A stretch of DNA of 64,000 nucleotides from Nocardioides humilatus (GCF_008373755.1 NZ_VUJV01000006.1:310001-374000), one strand, 5' to 3'; positions 7,923 to 17,602 are shown, numbered from the stretch's first letter. Notes: generated from the letters alone by a model not told the origin. Translations and numbers: made by a program.

Positions 7923-9220
7923 GCCCGTCCTCCGAGGGCACCGGCGGCACCGTCACCGTCGTCCAGGGCACCGCGCTCACCCTCGCTGCGGTGCTCGGCA
8001 CCGGCGTGATCTCCCTGCCGGCCCTGGCGATTGATGCGGCCGGGCCAGCGTCGTTGCTCGCCTGGGCGGCGCTGCTCCTCATCTCGGTGCCGCTGGCCGC
8101 GACCTTCGCCGCGCTCGGCGCGCGGCACCCCGATGGCGGTGGCGTGGCCACCTACGCCCGGCTCGCGTTCGGCGAGCGGGTCTCGACGATGGTGGGCTGG
8201 GGCTTTTTCCTCGCGATCCCGATCGGGGCTCCGGTCGCTGCCGGTTTCGCCGCGGCCTACGTCGCCGACGCGGTCGGCGGCGGGCGTACGACGGAGGTCG
8301 TGGTCACCGCTGCCGTCATCTGCGTGGTGGCGGTCATGAACTGGTTCGGGATCCAGGTCTCGGCGGGCGTGCAGCTCGCGATCGCTGCGGTGATCGCGAC
8401 CCTGCTCCTGGTCGTCATCGTGGTCTCGCTGCCGCGGGTCGACACCGCGAACTTCACGCCCTTCCTGACGCACGGCTGGTCAGGCGTCGGCTCGGCTGCC
8501 GCGGTGCTCGTCTGGGCGTTCGCCGGCTGGGAGATCGTCAGCTCGCTGTCGGCCGAATATCGCAACCCCGCGCGCGACATCGGCCGCGCCACCTCGATCA
8601 CGCTTGCCGTGGTGACGGTGCTCTACCTCGGCATCGCGTTCGTGACGATCGGCGTCCTGGGCAACGCCGAGGGGCGGGCGCCGCTGGCCGACCTGCTGGC
8701 CGGAGCCTTCGGCGGCTGGGCGCGCCCGCTGACGACGGTCGTCGCTGTGCTGCTGACGGTCGGCGCCATCAACTCCTACTTCGCCGGCGCCTCACGACTC
8801 GGCGCCTCACTCGCGATCACCGGCGCGATGCCGCGCTGGCTGGGTTCGGACATCGGCGACGGACGTCGTACGCCGCGGCACGCGTTGTCCGTCGTCGTTG
8901 CGCTCGGGCTGGCCGTCACGATCGGCGAGGCGGTCCTCGGGCTGAAGACCGACGCGACCCTGCTCGTCACCACCGGCACCTTCGCGCTGGTCTACGTCGT
9001 CGGGACCGCGGCCGCGGTGCGGTTGCTGCCGGGCGGGTGGCCGCGCGTCGCCGCCGTGCTGTCGCTCGCCGCATCGGTGGCGCTCGTCGTGCTCACCGGC
9101 TGGGCGGTGCTGCTCCCGATCGCGACCGGCCTCGCGGGCCTGGTCTGGACCTCACGCCGGACGCGTCGTCAGCCGCGCACCATCGGCGGCGAGACGACCG
9201 TCGCGGAGCCCCTGCGGTAG
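7919..9220 (+). CDS. APC-family amino acid permease
   Basis: A 433-residue protein with about twelve membrane helices. The first helix carries [19 protein letters not shown], the substrate-binding glycine region of APC transporters. The arrangement and length resemble the YjeH-like subgroup, which exports methionine and branched-chain amino acids in E. coli; the direction and substrate here are inferred only by resemblance. It overlaps the preceding flavin-protein gene by ATGA. Its 3' end overlaps the convergent nrtR gene by 52 bases. Confidence 0.85.
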   Translation: MSPSSEGTGGTVTVVQGTALTLAAVLGTGVISLPALAIDAAGPASLLAWAALLLISVPLAATFAALGARHPDGGGVATYARLAFGERVSTMVGWGFFLAIPIGAPVAAGFAAAYVADAVGGGRTTEVVVTAAVICVVAVMNWFGIQVSAGVQLAIAAVIATLLLVVIVVSLPRVDTANFTPFLTHGWSGVGSAAAVLVWAFAGWEIVSSLSAEYRNPARDIGRATSITLAVVTVLYLGIAFVTIGVLGNAEGRAPLADLLAGAFGGWARPLTTVVAVLLTVGAINSYFAGASRLGASLAITGAMPRWLGSDIGDGRRTPRHALSVVVALGLAVTIGEAVLGLKTDATLLVTTGTFALVYVVGTAAAVRLLPGGWPRVAAVLSLAASVALVVLTGWAVLLPIATGLAGLVWTSRRTRRQPRTIGGETTVAEPLR

Positions 9221-9879
9221 AGCAGTGCGCGTCGGCCGCCGGCGCCCGTCGGCGAACCGTGGGCATCGGTCGGTACGACGAACCCCTCGGTGCCGAGCAC
9301 CTTGCGGCGGAAGTTGCCGAGGTCGGGCGGCGTGCCCCAGACGGCCGTGTAGACGCGGCGCAGTTCCGGCAGCGTGAAGGGCTCGGCCACGAACTCGGTG
9401 GCCAGGGTCGTGTACTCGAGCTTGGCGCGCACCCGCTCGCGAGCGTCGAGCAGGATCTGGCGGTGGTCGAAGGCCAGGTCGGGCGCGTCGTCCACCGAGG
9501 ACAGCAAGTCGTCGACCACCCACCAGCGTGCGTCGGCGGCGTCGGTGCCGGCCTGCGGTTCCGGCAGATCCGGAGCGAGCGCGACGTGGGCGACGGACAC
9601 CACGCGCATCCGCGGGTCCCGGTCGGGCGCGGAGTAAGTGCGCAGCTGCTCGAGGTGTCCGGAGAACCGCGCCGACGGGTCGAGACCGGTCTCCTCGCGG
9701 AGCTCGCGCCAGGCTGCCTGCTCGGCGTCCTCGTCGGGCTCGACGAACCCGCCCGGGAGCGCCCATTGCCCTGCGAATGGCTCGGCGCCGCGCTCGACCA
9801 GGAGCACGGACAGGGCCCCGTCGCGGATGGTGAAGATCGCGAGGTCGACCGCGACGGCGAAGGGCGGGTGCTCGCTCAT
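9169..9879 (-). CDS. nrtR: NrtR-type Nudix transcriptional regulator of NAD metabolism
   Basis: A 236-residue protein with an N-terminal Nudix domain and a C-terminal winged helix (from about residue 150, containing [15 protein letters not shown]). The Nudix box ([20 protein letters not shown] and the following TGL) is complete, so ADP-ribose-type ligand binding or hydrolysis is possible. NrtR proteins repress NAD salvage genes and release DNA when bound to ADP-ribose. The gene is the last of the pncB-pncA-nrtR operon: its ATG overlaps the pncA stop. A palindrome before pncB is the likely operator. Confidence 0.88.
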   Translation of the reverse strand: MSEHPPFAVAVDLAIFTIRDGALSVLLVERGAEPFAGQWALPGGFVEPDEDAEQAAWRELREETGLDPSARFSGHLEQLRTYSAPDRDPRMRVVSVAHVALAPDLPEPQAGTDAADARWWVVDDLLSSVDDAPDLAFDHRQILLDARERVRAKLEYTTLATEFVAEPFTLPELRRVYTAVWGTPPDLGNFRRKVLGTEGFVVPTDAHGSPTGAGGRRALLYRRGSATVVSPPMVRG

Positions 9880-10448
9880 AGCTCCACCCCGGCTTCGGCC
9901 ATTTCCGCGACGGCAGCCGCGCTCGTCTCGGGAGCGACCCCGGCGTGCAAGCCGTCGAGCAGGCGTACGGCGAACCCTTCGCGGCGCGCGTCCAGAGCGG
10001 TCGCGCGGACGCAGTAGTCCGTCGCGATGCCCGTCACGTCGACCTCGGTCACACCGGCCGTGCGCAGGACGTCGGCGAGCGCCGCGCCGTCGTCGGTGAT
10101 GCCTTCGAAGGCGGAGTAGGCCGGCACGCCCTGTCCCTTGCGCACGTGGTGGGTGACGGCGTCGGTCACCAGCTCGGGCGCGTAGTCCGACCCGGGCGAG
10201 TCGTCGACGCAGTGCACGGGCCAGGTGTTGAGGAAGTCGGGGTCCTCGCCCGGAGCCGCGAAGTGCCCGCTGTTGGTGTCGTGGCCGTGGTGCCAGTCGC
10301 GCGAGGCCGCGATCACCGCGTAGTCGCCGGCGTGGGCCGCGAGGTGCGCGGTGATCCGGGTCGCGACGTCGCGGCCGCCGGTCACGGCGAGGGAGCCGCC
10401 CTCGACGAAGTCGTTCTGCACGTCGACGACGATCAGTGCCTTGCTCAT
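9876..10448 (-). CDS. pncA: nicotinamidase
   Basis: A 190-residue isochorismatase-fold hydrolase converting nicotinamide to nicotinate and ammonia in the NAD salvage pathway. The catalytic triad is visible: Asp in VVDVQNDF (residue 9), Lys in HVRKGQ (about residue 104) and Cys in [11 protein letters not shown] (about residue 144). Metal ligands are supplied by the DWHHGHDTN region. ATGA overlaps link it to pncB upstream and nrtR downstream, so all three genes are translated together. Confidence 0.95.
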   Translation of the reverse strand: MSKALIVVDVQNDFVEGGSLAVTGGRDVATRITAHLAAHAGDYAVIAASRDWHHGHDTNSGHFAAPGEDPDFLNTWPVHCVDDSPGSDYAPELVTDAVTHHVRKGQGVPAYSAFEGITDDGAALADVLRTAGVTEVDVTGIATDYCVRATALDARREGFAVRLLDGLHAGVAPETSAAAVAEMAEAGVEL

Positions 10449-11761
10449 GCTGTCTCCTCCGGGTTGTCGAGCGTGACGGTCAGGTAGGGCGTGCCGGCCG
10501 CGACGGACAGCGCCTCGGCGGGCAGGGTGCGCAGGGCGGCGGCGGTGAAGGCGCGGACCTCCTCGATGCCGGGTGAGTGGACGACCTCGCCGGCGCGGAT
10601 GACGGGCACCTGGACGGGCTTGCCTCGGTCGGGCAGTGCCCCGTCGGTGATGAAGTACTCGCGCACGAGCCGCCCGTCGTCGTACTCGCGGAAGGCGGTC
10701 TTGTGTCCGCCCACCGACACCTTGTCCTTCGACTTCTTCGACACCGTGCGCAACGGTCCGCCGACGGCGTCGCTCACCGCGACGAGCTTGTAGACCATGC
10801 TCGCCGTCGGGTGGCCCGAGCCGGTGGCGACGCGCGTGCCGACGCCGTAGCCGTCGATCGGGGCGTCGGCCAACGCGGTGATGACGAACTCGTCGAGGTC
10901 GCTGGTTGCCACGATCCGGGTGTCCGGCGCGCCGAGCTCGTCGAGCAGGACCCGCGCCTTCGCGGCCTCGTCGGCCAGGTCGCCGGAGTCGATGCGGACG
11001 GCTCCCAGCGCAGGCCCGGCGACGCGTACGGCGGTCCGGATGCCCTCGGCGATGTCGTAGGTGTCGACCAGCAGCGTGGTGCCGGCGCCGAGCGCGTCGA
11101 CCTGGCTGCGGAAGGCCGCCTCCTCGCTGCGGTGGGCGAGCGTGAAGGCGTGCGCGGCGGTGCCGACGGTCGGGATGCCGTAGCGCCGCCCGGCGGCCAG
11201 GTTGCTCGTCGAGGCGAAGCCGGCGAGGTAGGCCGCGCGGGCGGTGGCGATCGCTGCCTGCTCATGCGTACGCCGCCCTCCCATCTCGATGATCGGCCGA
11301 TCACCTGCGGCCACCACCATGCGCGCAGCCGCCGACGCAATGGCTGTGTCGTGGTTGAGGACGCTGAGGACCAGCGTCTCGAGCACCACGCACTCGCCGA
11401 GCGTGCCGCGGACGGTGAGGACCGGGCTGCCGGGGAAGTAGAGGTCGCCCTCGGGGTAGGCGTCGATGTCGCCGCGAAACCTGAAGTCGCGCAGGTAGTC
11501 GGCGGTCTGCTCGCCGATGACGCCCTCTGCCTGGAGCCAGGCGACCTCGTCGCTGTCGAAGGTGAACGCCTCGACGAGGGGGAGGAGGCGACCGAGGCCG
11601 GCCAGGACGCCGTACCGTCGGCCCTCGGGGAGCCGTCGCGCGAAGACCTCGAAGACCGCGCTGTGCTGCGCTCGGTTCTGATCGGCCGACCCGTCGCGCA
11701 CCCAGGAGTCGAGCATGGTGAGCTCGTAGCGGTCGGTCAGCAACCCGGTGCGGTCGGTCAC
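10445..11761 (-). CDS. pncB: nicotinate phosphoribosyltransferase
   Basis: A 438-residue enzyme that makes nicotinate mononucleotide from nicotinate and PRPP with ATP, the step after PncA. Family marks are [14 protein letters not shown] at the N-terminus, [13 protein letters not shown], and [16 protein letters not shown] in the barrel. The GTG at 11759-11761 is chosen because GAGGAG lies 7 bases upstream. It is the promoter-proximal gene of the operon, and its stop overlaps the pncA start. A much longer open frame upstream belongs to the antisense of the methylase gene. Confidence 0.93.
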   Translation of the reverse strand: MTDRTGLLTDRYELTMLDSWVRDGSADQNRAQHSAVFEVFARRLPEGRRYGVLAGLGRLLPLVEAFTFDSDEVAWLQAEGVIGEQTADYLRDFRFRGDIDAYPEGDLYFPGSPVLTVRGTLGECVVLETLVLSVLNHDTAIASAAARMVVAAGDRPIIEMGGRRTHEQAAIATARAAYLAGFASTSNLAAGRRYGIPTVGTAAHAFTLAHRSEEAAFRSQVDALGAGTTLLVDTYDIAEGIRTAVRVAGPALGAVRIDSGDLADEAAKARVLLDELGAPDTRIVATSDLDEFVITALADAPIDGYGVGTRVATGSGHPTASMVYKLVAVSDAVGGPLRTVSKKSKDKVSVGGHKTAFREYDDGRLVREYFITDGALPDRGKPVQVPVIRAGEVVHSPGIEEVRAFTAAALRTLPAEALSVAAGTPYLTVTLDNPEETA

Positions 11762-11778
11762 GGTGACGCTCCTCGTTG

Positions 11779-11793
11779 TAGTCAATCTGACTA
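11779..11793. promoter_or_regulatory. candidate NrtR operator
   Basis: TAGTCA-ATC-TGACTA is a perfect 6-3-6 palindrome 18-32 bases upstream of the pncB start. Two further A/T positions on each side keep the symmetry after one mismatch. NrtR operators in actinobacteria are palindromes of TAGTCA/TGACTA type as I recall them. Since nrtR is the third gene of this operon, autoregulation is likely. Confidence 0.7.
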
Positions 11794-11820
11794 TAACACG
11801 GGACGCGTAGCCTTCCGCCC

Positions 11821-13266
11821 GTGGATGAGCCGCCCGTGGATGAGCGCGAGCGTGCCGAGGCGCTCGCCCACGCCTACGAGGACCGGTTGGTCGGGGCGCT
11901 GGTCGACGAGCGACGCGCCCGAGGCGCCTTTTACACGCCGCCCGAGCTGGTCGCCTGGATCCTCGACCGGGCGGTCGGCCCGACGACGAAGCGGGTGCTC
12001 GACCCGGCCTGCGGCACCGGCCACTTCCTGGTCGCGGCGGCGCGTCGCCTCGGTACGGCCCACGGTGTCTATGGTTCCGATCTCGACGAGGAGGCCGTGC
12101 GGATCGCCCGCCTGCGGCTCCTGGCCGAGGACGCGTCGCTGAGCGTCGAGGACGTGGAGGCACAGGTCCGCGTCGCCGATGGACTGGAGGCCTGGCAGGG
12201 CGAGCGGTTCGACGCCGTCGTGGGCAACCCGCCCTTCCTCGGTCAGCTCAAGTCGCGCACCGCCGGTCAGCGCGGGGGCCTGGGCGCCTACACCGACACG
12301 AGCGCGACTTTCCTCCACCGAGCATTGGGGCTGGTGGGCGCGGACGGGGTGGTCGCGCTCGTCCAGCCGCTCTCGGTCCTCGGCGCTCGCGACGCCGGTC
12401 CGGTCCGCGCCGAGGTGAGTGCGGTCGGGGCCGTGGAGGACCTGTGGGTGTCGAACAAGCCGGTCTTCCGAGGCACCACCGTCCTCGCTTGCGTGCCCGT
12501 GGTCCGGGTCGGTGCCGAGGGCGGTCCGGCCGCCGATGGATGGGGGAGGCTCGCGGCGCCGTACTTCGGGATCCCTGCCCTCTCGCTCGCGACGTCGCAC
12601 GGCACGGTCGGTGACCTGGCAGCCTGCACGGCCGACTTCCGCGACCAGTACTACGGCCTCGTTCCCTACGTGAGCGACGGCGCCGATGTCGACGGGGGCG
12701 TACCCCTCATCACCAGCGGCCTGATCGAGCCCGGCTCGTGTGAGTGGGGCAAGCGTTCGACCCGCTTCGCGCGTCAGCAGTACGGCGCCCCGGTGGTCGA
12801 CGTCCGCTCGCTCGCTGCGGCGGACCCGAAGCTGGGCGCGTGGGCGGAGAGCCGGCTCGTCCCCAAGCTGCTCGTAGCCGGTCAGGGCCGGGTGATCGAA
12901 GCGGTGGTGGACGAGTCGGGCGCGTGGCTCCCGTCGGTCCCGGTCCTCTCTGTCGTCCCGCGCGACCGCGCCGACCTGTGGCGCCTGCTGGCCGTGCTCC
13001 TCGCTCCTCCGGTCGTCGCCGATGCCGCCGCTCGCTATGTCGGCACCGGGCTCACCCCTGGTTCGGTGAAGGTGAGTGCGCGGCAGCTCGCCGCACTCCC
13101 GCTGCCGTCCGACGAAGCGGCCTGGCGCAAGGGCGCCGACCTCGCTCGGGCCGGAGACCTGCCCGGGGCGGCCCGGGTGATGACGACCGCCTACGGCGTC
13201 GATCCCGGCGACGAGGTGCTCGACTGGTGGCTCACCCGGCTCGAAGCGCGTCCAGCAACCCGGTGA
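11821..13266 (+). CDS. solitary N6-adenine-type DNA methyltransferase
   Basis: A 481-residue protein with an S-adenosylmethionine motif I (DPACGTGHFLVAAARR, about residues 60-75) and the catalytic motif IV NPPF (VVGNPPFLGQLKS, about residue 137). The order is that of gamma-class adenine methylases. The C-terminal half, ending with YVGTGLTPGSVKVSARQLAA, resembles a target-recognition domain of the TaqI/Eco57I type. No nuclease domain is fused and no restriction gene is recognisable beside it, so it may be an orphan or half of an unusual system. GTG at 11821 is the chosen start. Confidence 0.85.
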   Translation: MDEPPVDERERAEALAHAYEDRLVGALVDERRARGAFYTPPELVAWILDRAVGPTTKRVLDPACGTGHFLVAAARRLGTAHGVYGSDLDEEAVRIARLRLLAEDASLSVEDVEAQVRVADGLEAWQGERFDAVVGNPPFLGQLKSRTAGQRGGLGAYTDTSATFLHRALGLVGADGVVALVQPLSVLGARDAGPVRAEVSAVGAVEDLWVSNKPVFRGTTVLACVPVVRVGAEGGPAADGWGRLAAPYFGIPALSLATSHGTVGDLAACTADFRDQYYGLVPYVSDGADVDGGVPLITSGLIEPGSCEWGKRSTRFARQQYGAPVVDVRSLAAADPKLGAWAESRLVPKLLVAGQGRVIEAVVDESGAWLPSVPVLSVVPRDRADLWRLLAVLLAPPVVADAAARYVGTGLTPGSVKVSARQLAALPLPSDEAAWRKGADLARAGDLPGAARVMTTAYGVDPGDEVLDWWLTRLEARPATR

Positions 13267-13750
13267 GCGGCGCGGGAGCCTGATCGGGCTCCAGCGCGGC
13301 AGCGAGCAGGCCGGCGTACTTCTCCTTGCGACCGCTCGTCGTGCCCCAGAACCGCCGCAGCACCGCTGCTTCCGGGCGGTCGCGGTGGAACGGCTGGTGG
13401 GTCAGGATCTCCCACGAGGCGAGATCGCCGCCGGCGTCGACGACCTCGAGCGCCCGCGGGATCCCCAGCGCTCGGACCAGCTCGTCCTCGAGGTCGGCAC
13501 GGCAGACGAAGCGCGGGATGTCGCGGTCGAGGCGGGCCAGCGTGCGTTCGACGTACGCCGTCTCGCCCTCGTCGTGCAGCAGCACCGTGTGCTGCGCGGC
13601 ATCCGCGGACGTGAGGTGGGAGCCCAGGTTGGTGATGCCGCCCATCGCGCGGACCTCGACCCCGCTGAGGTCGCGGCCGAGCCGGGCAGCGAGCTCCAGC
13701 AGCGCGACGCGGTCGCTCTCACCCTCGACGAGAGCGAGGGGACCGGACAT
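13232..13750 (-). CDS. stand-alone TOPRIM domain protein (OLD-type)
   Basis: A 172-residue protein made mostly of a TOPRIM domain. The first acidic motif is LALVEGESDRVALLELA (Glu near residue 9), and CRADLEDELVRALG (about residues 83-96) matches the segment that follows the catalytic acids in OLD-family nucleases. The ATPase half of OLD proteins is absent. TOPRIM domains bind Mg2+ and act in nucleic-acid cleavage or transfer; the substrate here is unknown. It converges on the DNA methylase gene and overlaps it by 35 bases. Confidence 0.8.
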   Translation of the reverse strand: MSGPLALVEGESDRVALLELAARLGRDLSGVEVRAMGGITNLGSHLTSADAAQHTVLLHDEGETAYVERTLARLDRDIPRFVCRADLEDELVRALGIPRALEVVDAGGDLASWEILTHQPFHRDRPEAAVLRRFWGTTSGRKEKYAGLLAAALEPDQAPAPLTGLLDALRAG

Positions 13751-13825
13751 GCCGACGACGTTAATCGAACGGCACCTGTCGGCGCGCGCTCCTACTATCG
13801 GTCAGGTGAGCGAGACGACCCGTAG

Positions 13826-14791
13826 ATGACCCAGTCGATGACCGAGTCGATGACCGAGGCCATGATCGTCGCGCGCGGACTGCGGAAGAGCTTCCGGCAG
13901 AGCAACGGAGCCACCTTCGAAGCCGTCAAGGGCATCGACGTCGAGGTGCGCAGGGGAGAGGCGTTCGGCTTCCTCGGCCCCAACGGTGCGGGCAAGTCCT
14001 CGACGATGCGGATGGTCGCCGCGGTCTCGCCGATCTCCGGCGGTGAGCTGCGCATCCTCGGCATGGACCCGGCCGTGGACGGTCCCGCGATCCGCGGCCG
14101 GCTAGGGGTGTGTCCGCAAGAGGACAACCTCGACCAGGAGCTCAACGTCTTCGACAACCTCTACATCTACGGCCGCTACTTCGGGCTGCCGAAGCAGGTC
14201 GTGCGCGACCGGGTGGGCGAGCTGCTGGAGTTTGCGAAGCTCACCGAGAAGGCCAAGTCGCGCGTCGACGAGCTCTCCGGGGGCATGAAGCGGCGCCTCA
14301 CGATCGCGCGCTCGCTCATCAACCGGCCCGACCTGCTCCTCCTCGACGAGCCGACCACCGGCCTCGACCCGCAGGCGCGCCACCTGTTGTGGGACCAGCT
14401 CTTCCGGCTCAAGCAGGCCGGCGTGACGCTCGTGATCACGACCCACTACATGGACGAGGCCGAGCAGCTCTGCGACCGGCTCGTCGTCATGGACAAGGGC
14501 GTGATCGTCGCCGAGGGCGCGCCGCGCGAGCTGATCAACGAGCACTCCACGCGGGAGGTCGCCGAGCTGCGGTTCGGGGTCGGCGAACACGCTGCCCTCG
14601 CCGAGAAGCTGGCGGACCTGGGGGAGCGCGTCGAGGTGCTGCCCGACCGGCTCCTCGTCTACGCCGCCGACGGCGAGGAGGTCGTCGCCCGCACCCACGA
14701 GCGCGGTCTCGAGCCGATCGCGAGCCTGGTGCGCCGCTCCACGCTCGAGGACGTCTTCCTCCGCCTCACCGGCCGGACGCTGGTCGACTGA
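13826..14791 (+). CDS. ABC transporter ATP-binding protein (drug/NodI-like exporter)
   Basis: A 321-residue ATPase with Walker A GPNGAGKSS, signature LSGGMKRR, Walker B LLLLDEP and the switch histidine in VITTHYMDEAE. The C-terminal extension of about 80 residues is typical of the NodI/DrrA exporter subfamily. It energises the two permeases encoded immediately downstream, with 1- and 4-base overlaps. The N-terminus has four in-frame ATGs (13826, 13838, 13850, 13862) created by an imperfect ATGACCSAGTCG repeat, so the exact start is uncertain. The exported substrate is unknown. Confidence 0.93.
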   Translation: MTQSMTESMTEAMIVARGLRKSFRQSNGATFEAVKGIDVEVRRGEAFGFLGPNGAGKSSTMRMVAAVSPISGGELRILGMDPAVDGPAIRGRLGVCPQEDNLDQELNVFDNLYIYGRYFGLPKQVVRDRVGELLEFAKLTEKAKSRVDELSGGMKRRLTIARSLINRPDLLLLDEPTTGLDPQARHLLWDQLFRLKQAGVTLVITTHYMDEAEQLCDRLVVMDKGVIVAEGAPRELINEHSTREVAELRFGVGEHAALAEKLADLGERVEVLPDRLLVYAADGEEVVARTHERGLEPIASLVRRSTLEDVFLRLTGRTLVD

Positions 14792-15609
14792 TGGCGCCCC
14801 TCGTCGGCGCGCTCGCGCGGCCCAACGACCTGCCGTTCCTGGAGGGTGTGCTCCGGCAGGCCGACTACTGGGCGGTCCTCTGGGCGCGCACGTGGCGCGG
14901 GGTCGTCGCGTCGTCGTTTCTCTCGCCCTTCCTCTACGTGCTCGCCATGGGGGTGCTGCTCGGAGGCTTCGTCGAGGCCGACGCCGACCAGCTCGAGGGG
15001 GCGTCGTCGTACCTCGCCTTCGTCGTCCCTGGCCTGATCGCCGCTCACGCCATGCAGACGGCCGTCTCCGAGACGACCTATCCGGTGATGGGCATGATCA
15101 AGTGGCAGCGCATCTACGAGTCGATGCTCGCGACGCCACTCCAACCGCGCCACGTGGTCGGCGCCCACCTGGCTTCGGTCGCCCTGCACCTGGCTGCGAC
15201 GTGCGGCCTCTACACGCTCGTGCTGGCGCCGTTCGGCGTCTACGAGTCGTGGTGGGGACCGTTCCTGGCGTTCGGTTCGCAGGTGCTGACCGGCATGGCC
15301 TTCGCGACCGTCGTCTACGCGTTCTCGACGCGGCTGCGGTCCGAGGAGGGCTTCGGCGTGCTGTTCCGCCTCGGGGTCTTCCCGCTGTTCCTCTTCTCCG
15401 GAGCGTTCTTCCCGGTCGGCAACCTCGGCGGCGCGGCCTGGCTGGCCCGGCTCACTCCGCTGTGGCACGGGGTCAACCTGTCCCGGATGTTCGCGCTCGA
15501 CAACGTCACCTGGTGGATCGCCGGGGTTAACGTCGCCGTGCTCGTGGTCGTGATGCTGCTCGGGTGGCGCTGGTCCGTCTCGGGCCTGACGAAGCGGATG
15601 CTGGCATGA
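14791..15609 (+). CDS. ABC-2 type permease subunit 1
   Basis: A 272-residue membrane protein with six predicted helices and the ABC-2 (NodJ-like) pattern, including FLFSGAFFPVGNLGG before the fifth helix. Its ATG shares one base with the stop of the ATPase gene, and its stop overlaps the next permease, so stoichiometric translation is likely. Similar NodI/NodJ-like exporters move lipids, drugs or polysaccharides; nothing here identifies the cargo. An open frame extending far upstream is the shadow of the ATPase gene. Confidence 0.9.
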   Translation: MAPLVGALARPNDLPFLEGVLRQADYWAVLWARTWRGVVASSFLSPFLYVLAMGVLLGGFVEADADQLEGASSYLAFVVPGLIAAHAMQTAVSETTYPVMGMIKWQRIYESMLATPLQPRHVVGAHLASVALHLAATCGLYTLVLAPFGVYESWWGPFLAFGSQVLTGMAFATVVYAFSTRLRSEEGFGVLFRLGVFPLFLFSGAFFPVGNLGGAAWLARLTPLWHGVNLSRMFALDNVTWWIAGVNVAVLVVVMLLGWRWSVSGLTKRMLA

Positions 15610-16433
15610 GCGCGCCCCCGACAAGCACCGCGCTCTTCGCCGCCGACACGACTGCCGTCGAGCCGCTCACGCCGGCGGCCGCCACGCGGCTGCTCGTGCT
15701 GCGCAACTACACGGTCTACCGCGACGCCTGGAAGCTGTTCTTGACCGGCTTCCTCGAACCGGTCTTCTACCTGCTCTCGATCGGCATCGGGGTCGGAGCG
15801 CTGGTGAGCGGCTTCGAGGTCGGTGGCAAGGAAGTGTCCTACGCGACGTTCGTCGCCCCCGGGATGCTCGCGGCGTCGGCCTTCAACGGAGCGCTGCTCG
15901 ACTCGACCTTCAACGTCTTCTTCAAGCTGAAATACGTCAAGCTCTACGACCAGATGCTCGCGACCCCGCTGTCGACCGGCGACATCGCGCGCGGCGAGAT
16001 CGCCTGGGGCCAGCTGCGCGGCTCGACCTATGCCGCGATGTTCCTGCTCGTGATGCTCTGCATGGGCCTCATCGAGTCGTGGTGGGCCGTGCTGGCGCTG
16101 CCGGCCGTGCTCCTCATCGGATTCGCCTTCAGCGCCGTCTGCATGGCAGCGACGACCTGGATGCGGAACTTCCAGGACTTCGACAAGATCACGCTCGTCC
16201 AACTGCCGATGTTCCTCTTCTCGGCGACGTTCTTCCCGGTCGACACCTACTCCGGACCGGTGCGCTGGATCATCGAGTGCACCCCGCTCTACCGCGGCGT
16301 CGTGCTCTGTCGCGAGCTCACCACCGGCACCGTTTCGGTCGAGTCCGGGGTTTCGGTGATCTACCTTCTGGTGATGGGTGTGGTGGGGCTGATGGTCGTA
16401 CGCCGTCGGCTCGACGCGCTGCTGCTGACCTGA
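15606..16433 (+). CDS. ABC-2 type permease subunit 2
   Basis: A 275-residue paralogue of the preceding permease with six helices and the related motif MFLFSATFFPVDTYSG. The ATG at 15606 overlaps the upstream stop. Together the two permeases form a heterodimeric membrane channel with the ATPase homodimer. The N-terminal ~30 residues are polar and cytoplasmic. Confidence 0.9.
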   Translation: MSAPPTSTALFAADTTAVEPLTPAAATRLLVLRNYTVYRDAWKLFLTGFLEPVFYLLSIGIGVGALVSGFEVGGKEVSYATFVAPGMLAASAFNGALLDSTFNVFFKLKYVKLYDQMLATPLSTGDIARGEIAWGQLRGSTYAAMFLLVMLCMGLIESWWAVLALPAVLLIGFAFSAVCMAATTWMRNFQDFDKITLVQLPMFLFSATFFPVDTYSGPVRWIIECTPLYRGVVLCRELTTGTVSVESGVSVIYLLVMGVVGLMVVRRRLDALLLT

Positions 16434-16443
16434 GGAGACTGCG

Positions 16444-17022
16444 ATGAGTCGTCGGAAGGCGATCCTGCTGGGCCTTGCGGGCGTGTTCGCCCTCGTGGTC
16501 CTGGTCGGGCTGCTGGTGTTCCAGCCCTGGCTCCTCTTCATCGACGACGAGGTCGACGAAGCCGACGAGACGGGCCAGGTGGTCGCCACGGCGTCCGAGG
16601 GGCTCTCGCAGACCGCCTTCCCGACCGACGAACCGTCCGCGTCCGACTCGGGGGAGCCACGCCGCGTCGAGCTGGCCGCCGCCGACTTCATCGACGGCGA
16701 GCACGGCACGTCGGGCCGCGCGATCCTCTACCTCCGCGATGACGGCACCCGCTACCTGCGCCTGGAGGATCTCGACACCTCCAACGGCCCCGACCTGCAC
16801 GTCTGGATCACCGACCAGAGGAGCGGCGGCGACTGCGGCGGCTGCTTCGGCTCGTGGATGTCCTACGACGACGGCCGCTACGTCGAGCTGGGGGACCTGA
16901 AGGGCAACCAGGGGAGTCAGAACTACGAGATCCCCGCTGACGCGAACCTCGGCGGCATGAAGTCGGTCGTCATCTGGTGCGACCAGTTCAACGTCGCCTT
17001 CGGGACGGCGGACATCAGCTGA
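16444..17022 (+). CDS. DM13 domain membrane-anchored protein
   Basis: A 192-residue protein with an N-terminal membrane helix (about residues 8-30), an acidic spacer, and a C-terminal DM13 domain from about residue 78. Marks are DFIDGEHGTSGRAILY, NGPDLHVWIT, LGDLKGNQGSQNYEIP and the conserved Cys in VVIWCDQFNVAFG. DM13 domains are predicted redox or electron-transfer modules with a conserved cysteine. The gene lies 10 bases behind the ABC permease, with a GAGGAGA ribosome site, and probably belongs to the same transcript. Confidence 0.85.
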   Translation: MSRRKAILLGLAGVFALVVLVGLLVFQPWLLFIDDEVDEADETGQVVATASEGLSQTAFPTDEPSASDSGEPRRVELAAADFIDGEHGTSGRAILYLRDDGTRYLRLEDLDTSNGPDLHVWITDQRSGGDCGGCFGSWMSYDDGRYVELGDLKGNQGSQNYEIPADANLGGMKSVVIWCDQFNVAFGTADIS

Positions 17023-17035
17023 CGGATCCGGCCGC

Positions 17036-17602
17036 TTACGGATGCTCGTGGGCGAGCACGCCCATGATCACGTCGTCGTGCCACTTGCCGTCGACGTACG
17101 CCGACTCCCGCTCGCGTCCCTCCTCGACGAAGCCGCAGGCGCGGTAGCACCGGATGGCGGGCTCGTTGAACGCGAGCACGCGGAGGTCGACGCGGTGGAG
17201 GTGGAGGTCGTCGAAGGCGTGCTGGAGGATCCGCTGGGTGACCTCCCGACCCAGGCCGTTCCCGTGCAGCGAGGCGTCGAGAATGCCGATCGCGTAGCGC
17301 GCCTTCCGGTCCTCCTCGCTCAGGTGGTGGAGGCGGGCGCTGCCAACGAAGCGGCCGTCGAGCTCGATGGCCCAGTTGGTGCGGTCGTCGGAGCCTGAGG
17401 TGACCGCGCGGTACCAGGACTGTCCCTGGTGCTCGGTCATCGCGCGGATGCCGGACCACGCCGGGGTGCTGCCGAACATCCGCACGATGGCGGCGTCCTG
17501 CCCGAGGCGTGCCCGGGCCGTCGCGTCCTCGGCCACGAACCCACGCAGGACGACACGGTCGCAGGTCAGCGTCGGGGTCGCACTTCCGAGATGCGAGGGC
17601 AT
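17036..17602 (-). CDS. GNAT-family N-acetyltransferase (RimJ/RimL-like)
   Basis: A 188-residue acetyltransferase. The fold is shown by the opening strand CDRVVLRGFVAEDA, the acetyl-CoA loop region HGNGLGREVTQRIL, and the C-terminal NEPAIRCYRACGFVEEGRERE motif. The layout resembles RimJ/RimL-like enzymes that acetylate protein N-termini or small amines; the substrate is unknown. The ATG at 17600-17602 fits the family start. It is convergent with the DM13 gene. Confidence 0.88.
   Translation of the reverse strand: MPSHLGSATPTLTCDRVVLRGFVAEDATARARLGQDAAIVRMFGSTPAWSGIRAMTEHQGQSWYRAVTSGSDDRTNWAIELDGRFVGSARLHHLSEEDRKARYAIGILDASLHGNGLGREVTQRILQHAFDDLHLHRVDLRVLAFNEPAIRCYRACGFVEEGRERESAYVDGKWHDDVIMGVLAHEHP

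Noticed and set aside
10445-12163. A 572-codon version of pncB
   Set aside because: The extra N-terminus is antisense to the methylase and would pass through the promoter and palindrome. GTG 11759-11761 has a good ribosome site and the family N-terminus.
11821-13750. A complete restriction-modification system
   Set aside because: No restriction endonuclease or specificity subunit is recognisable. The TOPRIM protein alone is not enough to claim one.
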